Below, in pieces: positions 58,340-64,000 of a stretch of DNA of 64,000 nucleotides; position 1 is the stretch's first letter, and the number at the start of each line of letters is the position of its first letter. The notes beneath the pieces are model-generated. The model worked only from the letters and a program-made list of their open reading frames with translations, ran no database searches and was not told where the DNA came from. Position numbers and translations under genes: made by a program. This stretch comes from Muraenolepis orangiensis (taxonomy: Eukaryota > Chordata > Actinopteri > Gadiformes > Muraenolepididae): contig CM051006.1 of NCBI GenBank assembly GCA_027704905.1, positions 9,775,225-9,839,224 of the forward strand, in the 5' to 3' direction.

Positions 58340-58456
58340 CATTCATACTGGGGGGGGGGGGGGAGGGAGGGAGGGGGGAGTAAGCATTCCATTGTACTTG
58401 TTGCAAATGGAAAACCAAAAAAATCTTGAATGTTGAATGTTGAATCTTGAATTATA
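58340..58456 (+). mobile_element. LINE 3' tail upstream of AGXT2
   Basis: A G-rich run is followed by GGGGAGTAAGCATTCCATTG and TTGAATGTTGAATCTTGAAT, the terminal sequence of the LINE family at 50.85 kb. Very short, 5'-truncated copy. Confidence 0.6.
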
Positions 58457-58787
58457 CCACTTTTGTTGCTTATTAATTTATGGTGTTGTCGGCCCCAAAC
58501 GGCTGAATTCCAATTGGAGTCATCATCATTGTTGTTGGGTCTGCATCGGTTCGGGGGCCCCTGGCTCTTTTATTACCGGCTAACTCCGTTGCCCTGGGAA
58601 GTTCTATGACGCGGGTCCGTATGTTTAGGCCTTTAGATGAGGAGACTGCAAGGGGGGGGGGGGGGGGGGTTGTTTTAGTAGGATGGAGCAACTTAAGTAA
58701 TTGTCTTGTTTTGTTGAAGACGTTGCACTTAGCATTCTTGGATAAAGGGGGGTGGATCATTGCACTATTAGCAATAACATGTATTCC

Positions 58788-58824
<37 letters not shown>

Positions 58825-59589
58825 CAATAATATGTTAGATACTTGCTAAATGGGATGTGTGGTACTTGAACTGCGTAAGTTCATCAACTTCCCGTGGTTG
58901 TTTACTTGTTGTTAGGAGAACATCCACCACAGGTATAGTGGTTAACCTTTGGAAGTTAACAAATAACATGATGACTGATTCATGTGACCTGATACCAGTG
59001 GCAGGCCGTGCATTTCACACCTAGGCCTTCAGTGATGTCCTACACAGTCCTACCTGAATTATTCCACCTCTTAATACCATCATCAGTATGACGCCATATG
59101 GCTCTAGAAACTATACATTTAGACAGAAACGCAGTAACCGGGCGTTGCATCACCTTAACATAGTCAAGTACAACAGAGTTATATTAATATTAATTAAGCA
59201 TTTATAATCAATAAATCCGCATTTACAATTTAGAGTGTAAAACTACCAGCTTCAAGATCGCTTGGATACTGTCAAAACTTAAAAATAAAAGGCGATTTTA
59301 AGGGATTAGTCTACAAAGTTTTATTAAATCCACCAAAAGTATGTGAGTTTTAACAAGTTTGTTCACGAAACAGCGCATTGTCGCACCCAAAGCAGTTTAA
59401 TTTAAGAAACGTCACGATAAAGACAAACTATTCACTGAAAATAAAAGAAAACAAACAAATAATTTGCATTTGTTCATGAGGATATATTTGCGACAGTGGT
59501 GAAAGTGTATTCCTAGCCTTGAATGTCCACTTTGATAAAGGTTCTGTTGTGACTTGCAGTCTGTTCAATCATTCCACGATTTAGGGAGC
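58457..59589. other. AGXT2-septin intergenic region, no gene recognised
   Basis: Contains a G run (58651-58668), a (TAA)n tract at 58790-58830, and at 58677-58755 an inverted copy of 55222-55302 (TTTATCCAAGAATGC, ACGTCTTCAACAAAAC), i.e. a dispersed repeat on both sides of AGXT2 exon 1. AT-rich otherwise. Confidence 0.45.
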
Positions 59590-59792
59590 TTCAATAGGCC
59601 TATATCACGGCACAGTTGAAAGCCGGAAGTACCCGTTAAAAATCGCTGAAGCAGTATATCCCAAGTTCACGGTTAATGCATTCACCTTGGCATTTACCAT
59701 GGCGGACAGTTATCGCTGGACAACATCGCTGCATAACCTTCCAAAAGGTCAGTCAAGACGATGTGGTTCAACTAGTGAATGAACACTCTAGA
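59590..59792 (+). mobile_element. 5' end of the SWIM-gene transposon (second copy)
   Basis: Starts AATAGGCCTATATCACGG and contains an ATG followed by ADSYRWTTSLHNLPK, then an AGGT insertion that shifts the frame. It matches the inverse of 36131-36329. It stops abruptly at the junction with the next element at 59793. Confidence 0.6.
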
Positions 59793-60198
59793 GCAGACTT
59801 ACTCAACAGGCGGCCCGCGGGCCGCATCCGGCCCGCAGACGCTTATTTTGTGGCCCCCGACATGCCTGGTTATGAATGCATAATAATTATAATTAACCAA
59901 AAAATAATAAATCCTGACCTGCTTTGGGCCATTGGAATAATAAAATCAAAGCAGTGTTCCCGTCTAATTGACAGACATTTTGCAGACTATCTCAGAGCAG
60001 CTACAACTGAGCAACAACCAGATCTGAAAGTACTTGTGAAAAGAATGCAGACTCAGAAAAGAATGCAGACTATTAAACAGCAGTAGTAAATACAGCGAAT
60101 AAAATGGTACAAATATATGTTAATAATAATTTGTGGCCCTTTGCACCTGTTGTGGTTTAAATGTGGCCCTCTTGGCCTCTGAAGTTGAGTACCCCTGC
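59793..60198. mobile_element. hAT-like element with GGCCCGCGGGCC-type terminus, copy 1
   Basis: GCAGACTTACTCAAC plus a GGCGGCCCGCGGGCCGCATC stretch at the left; GCAGGGGTACTCAAC (inverted) at the right. The interior (CCCCGACATGCCTGGTTATG, AATAATTATAATTAACCAAA) recurs at 63.4-63.6 kb. An ATTAGA follows the right end. Just upstream of septin exon 60290. Confidence 0.55.
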
Positions 60199-60250
60199 AT
60201 TAGATGGTCAGATGAAACACAATAATGTCTTCCATCTTCCACCCTGTGTG

Positions 60251-60288
<38 letters not shown>

Positions 60289-60289
60289 G

Positions 60290-61348
60290 CTGAGAGAGGA
60301 GATCGACAAGTACGGGATCAAGATCTACCAGTTCCCCGACTGTGACTCGGACGAGGACGACGAGTTCAAACAGAAGGACAAGGAGCTGAAGGTGAGGAAC
60401 CCCAACCCAAACACTTTGTCACTTTCTATTTTGTTCTATTTTGATTTATTACTGTTACTGTTTATAGTGTCAGATTCACAGATTCATATATTCTGCCACT
60501 ATGTAAGAAATACATTTGTGTATTCCTTTTGTATTTTTGGAAATATGTCATTTATAGTACATTTTTTAAATTTGTGATTTTTGTAATTGTTTTGTACATT
60601 TTTCGAAATTTGTAATTCTTATGCTTCTGTAACTTTTGCACATCTTTGGAGCTGGTGATAACATTTCAGTGTACATTGTACACCGTAACCTGTGACATGT
60701 GACAAATCAAACCAAATCTGAATCCAAATCTGAATCAATGACTCACTCACTGAGTTATCTAACAGAAGGACAAGGAGCTGAAGGTAATCCAATCACTCAC
60801 ACTGAGTCAGGTATATCTAACAAACTTTGACCTACTGGCCATGATGATGATGATGGTGATGATGATGATGATGACGATGATGACGAAGAGGTGTATCTTG
60901 AGATTGATACATAGGTAGGCAGTAGTCTAGCCGCTAGGGAGCCTAACAGGTCCTGGGTTTGAACCCCAATGTCTGCAAATTGCAGATTGCTGTTTAAACC
61001 CACGTCTAATAGTCTAATAGTCCGGGTGCAGTGGGAGAGTTATTCATGACTACAATGACAAGTCGCTGTTATGTTTGTTAGTTTGGGAGCCAGAAGCACA
61101 CCTCTGGAGGCCGAAGTAAATTTTCAATTTGACACCATTTGACTGGTTTACCCTAGTTAACCCCTAATGCACAGAGATACAATGTAAACAATGAAAGTAA
61201 CACCAAAGCATCATGAAGATAAGTAATGCATTGAGTGTATTGCAGCAAAGTGAATGCGGATAACCAGGTGGAGAGCCCCATCCCTCTGTTCCCCATGTCC
61301 ACACCCGACCCCGAGACGGAGAAACTCATCCAGATGAAGGACCAAGAG
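60290..61348 (+). CDS. Septin-5-like gene, 3'-side exons (partial, first copy)
   Basis: Two septin exons. 60290-60391 encodes LREEIDKYGIKIYQFPDCDS and an acidic DEDDEFKQKDKELK, the region after the G4 motif of the GTPase domain; it starts after a polypyrimidine tract and CAG and ends AAG/GTGAGG. 61246-61348 encodes ADNQVESPIPLFPMSTPDPE and TEKLIQMKDQE, the start of the C-terminal coiled coil, and ends GAG/GTGAGT. Both best resemble SEPTIN5 among septins I can recall; SEPTIN4 and SEPTIN1 lack the ESPIP block. About 80 codons that should lie between them (end of the GTPase domain and septin-unique element) are not found at 60392-61245. These 3' exons precede exons that should be upstream. Confidence 0.8.
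60763..60783 (+). pseudogene. Duplicated end of the septin exon
   Basis: Repeats the last 21 bases of exon 60290-60391 exactly (QKDKELK codons), again followed by GT. The rest of the exon is absent, so it is a local duplication scar, not a functional exon. Confidence 0.75.
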
Positions 61349-61552
61349 GTGAGTGATGAACCTTATATACAAAGGTAGTAGACATTAGACATCGGTAATA
61401 TACAGAATGCAGTACGGTGCGTGTTACATAAGCATCTCTCTAAACTCAGACTCTGCATTTCTTCATGTTGTACTACGTATCTCTTTGTTCTTAACAGATA
61501 GTTGTAAAATGTCGTCATGTCCTTTAATTCATGGGAGCCCCATCTCTCCCTC

Positions 61553-61899
<347 letters not shown>

Positions 61900-61997
61900 G
61901 GCGGTGTGTGTGTGTGTGTGTGGGGGGGGGGGGGATTTTTTTACCTCCCTGGGGCAATGAAATCGTGCAGCTGAAATATTGAATAACCCCCCCCCCC

Positions 61998-62032
<35 letters not shown>

Positions 62033-62049
62033 CCTCCCGCCCGCCCACT

Positions 62050-62198
62050 CGGATTGAATCCTTTTATTGGTCACATACATGAACACACACACACACACAC
62101 AGTGAAATGTGTTTCTCTGCATTTAACCTATCCCAGTATTAAGAGCAGTGGGCAGCTATTGTATATATACAGCACTGTGTAGGGGAGCAGTGTAGCAG
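62050..62198 (-). mobile_element. tRNA-like SINE (family A), tail half
   Basis: GGATTGAATCCTTTTATTGG, AGTGAAATGTGTTTCTCTGC and AGCAGTGGGCAGCTATTGTA match the family A body in reverse; the tRNA-like head is missing. Embedded between septin exons. Confidence 0.55.
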
Positions 62199-62227
62199 CC
62201 GCTCCTGTGTGCTGCCCCAGTTTGTTA

Positions 62228-62228
<1 letters not shown>

Positions 62229-62298
<70 letters not shown>
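62229..62298. repeat. (GT)n microsatellite
   Basis: About 34 pure units, 130 bp upstream of septin exon 62429. Confidence 0.95.
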
Positions 62299-62300
<2 letters not shown>

Positions 62301-62428
62301 ATATCAACATAAGATGATTAGAAGTACAGTATGTAATTGGGTTTCATGTACGTTTACGGAGATACACAAACATCAGTACCCCTGTACGTTTCACTGTGAG
62401 TGTCGTATTGTCCCCGTCTCTCTCCCAG

Positions 62429-62993
62429 CTGGAGGTCCATCGAGGGCTACATCGACCACCAGTTTGAGCAGTACTTCCGGGACGAGAGCGGACTCAACCG
62501 GAAGAACATCCAGGACAACCGGGTCCACTGCTGCCTCTACTTCATACCGCCCTTTGGTCACGGGTAATGACTGCATCCTTGGTCTGCAGTCAGTGTGGTC
62601 AACCAGAAGGGTTCAAACCCCCACGTCCAGTCGCAGTCTACCTGTGGGCATCCTTGAGCTAGACGCCTGCCTTGTCTTCTTCTCTTAATGACAGTACACC
62701 TGAGATCACTGCACATTGCTTTGGATGAGAGTGTCTGCTTAATGACTTTAGCCAACCTTAACGGTAGTGGTAGTAGATATTAAATACTTTGTGCTGCTAT
62801 TTATTAATCGTTAATACTTAATAAGTCTGCACCGTAACCTTGATGCGTTAATGTGCAAGATGCCTACAGCTATCTAGCTCATCTGAAACATTTCACTGGA
62901 AGCCACTTTGAATAAAAGCTGCAGGTTAAGACAAGTCAATAGTAGAATAATACTTCTACGTCTGCTTGGAGACGATGGGAGGAGGTAAACACC

Positions 62994-63031
<38 letters not shown>

Positions 63032-63312
63032 TGCGCGTATGTGTGTGAGTGTACGTGCGCGTATGTGTGTGAGTGTGTGTGTGTATGTGTGTGTGTATTT
63101 GCGTGTGTGTGTGTGTGCGCGCATGTGTGTGTGTATTTGCGTGTGTGTGTGTTTGCGCGTGTGTGTGTGTGGCCCACATGTGGTGACCCTGCAGGCTCCG
63201 CCCGGTGGACATCGAGTTCATGAAGGCCCTGCAGGAGAAGGTGAACGTGGTGCCTCTCATCTCCAAGGCCGACTGTCTCACGCCCGGGGAAATCAAGAAA
63301 CTCAAGGAGAGG
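62429..63312 (+). CDS. Septin-5-like gene, central exons (partial, second copy; continues off the right edge)
   Basis: Exon 62429-62563 encodes WRSIEGYIDHQFEQYFRDES, GLNRKNIQDNRVHCCLYF and IPPFGHG; exon 63195-63312 encodes LRPVDIEFMKALQEKVNVV, PLISKADCLTP and the LKER end. Together they span the septin GTPase domain from before the G3-distal region to the G4 motif, here SKAD instead of the usual AKAD. The phases join (135 then 118 nt), and the end phase fits exactly onto an exon like 60290-60391. Upstream exons with the P-loop are not visible, so this copy either begins outside the expected order or is a duplicated fragment. The intron after 63312 contains the same interspersed element as the intron before 60290. 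Confidence 0.82.
62995..63172. repeat. Compound (GT)n / GTGCGCGTAT repeat
   Basis: GT units alternate with TACGTGCGCGTATGTGTGTG and TATTTGCGTGTG blocks, each present twice; alternating purine-pyrimidine. Ends 22 bp before septin exon 63195. Confidence 0.9.
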
Positions 63313-63367
63313 GTAGGACAGCAGCGTACCCACGGGAGGAGAGGGGGGGGGGGATTCCAATCATTAG

Positions 63368-64000
63368 ATCAGACTTACTCAACGCGGCATCCGCAAACGC
63401 CCAAACGCTTATTTTGTGGCCCCCGACATGCCTGGTTATGAATGCATAATAATTATAATTAACCAAAACAATAATAATAAATAAATAAATCCTGACCTGC
63501 TTTGGGCCATGGGAATAATAAAATCAAAGCAGTGTTCCCATCTAATTGACAGACATTTTGCAGACTATCTCAGAGCAGCTACAACTGAGCAACAACCAGA
63601 TCTGAAAGTACTTGTGAAAAGAATGCAGACTCAGAGCTCTCACTAGGAATAAGTAACAACTGTTTGTTATATTGTTATTGTTATTAATATTTGTGAAATG
63701 CAGACTCAGAGCTCTCAATAGGAATAAGTAAAAGGTTGTTTGTTATATTGTTATTGTTATTAATATTTGTGAAATGCAGACTCAGAGCTCTCACTAGGAA
63801 TAAGTAGCAATTGCAAACTTTATCAATGTCATCAATGCAAAGCTATTCACTCCAGTGTTAATAAAACATCAGCTTGTCCAACACTTGACACTACATTTGT
63901 TACTCAAATTGAGAATATTTGTTAAATATTCCATGATGCTTTGGAATGCATTAAAAATGACAAGCAAGACAGCATATTAAACAGCAGTAGTAAATACAGC
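63368..64000. mobile_element. hAT-like element, copy 2 (runs off the right edge)
   Basis: Same interior as 59793-60198 with an added block: an 82-bp unit containing AGACTCAGAGCTCTCA and GGAATAAGTA is repeated about 2.5 times at 63625-63810. ATTAGA lies directly before the left end (63363-63368). In the intron after septin exon 63195-63312. Confidence 0.55.

Overview
The window is vertebrate nuclear DNA, almost certainly from a teleost fish. Compact introns with GT-AG junctions, coding exons closely resembling vertebrate orthologues, tRNA-derived SINEs, LINE tails, small inverted-repeat elements and extremely abundant CA, GA and CT microsatellites all point that way. The microsatellite load recalls codfishes (Gadiformes), but the species cannot be named from sequence alone.

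Layout, left to right. (1) 1-13.8 kb, minus strand: the 5' half of DYM (dymeclin); seven coding exons are in the window and the 3' half lies off the left edge. (2) 14.5-16.96 kb, minus strand: C18ORF32-like small ER/lipid-droplet protein, head-to-head with RAD1. (3) 16.97-20.5 kb, plus strand: complete RAD1 (279 codons), a subunit of the 9-1-1 checkpoint clamp. (4) 21.39-26.33 kb, minus strand: complete BRIX1 (342 codons), a 60S ribosome assembly factor, convergent with RAD1 and divergent from DNAJC21. (5) 27.1-38.0 kb, plus strand: complete DNAJC21 (about 588 codons), also a 60S maturation factor; its intron 10 carries an antisense SWIM zinc-finger gene of a mobile element and a THAP remnant. 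(6) 38.77-58.15 kb, minus strand: complete AGXT2 (507 codons), mitochondrial PLP aminotransferase, with a TATA-box promoter. (7) 60.3-63.3 kb, plus strand: four septin-5-like exons in a scrambled order (3' half before 5' half), implying a partial tandem duplication or an assembly error.

RAD1-BRIX1-DNAJC21-AGXT2 keeps the gene order of human 5p13, whereas DYM-C18ORF32 corresponds to human 18q21, so the C18ORF32/RAD1 interval is a synteny junction. BRIX1 and DNAJC21, both 60S biogenesis factors, share a divergent promoter that contains a striking near-perfect palindrome. Reading frames were assembled by hand from splice sites; the exon phases of DYM, RAD1, BRIX1, DNAJC21 and AGXT2 all close in frame.

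Non-coding space is mostly introns filled with microsatellites, minisatellites (26, 31, 33, 34 and 50 bp units), LINE 3' ends, SINEs, terminal-inverted-repeat elements and a solo LTR with perfect target-site duplications nested in a DNA transposon. Three minisatellites abut splice donors, which is the most unusual recurrent pattern in the window.
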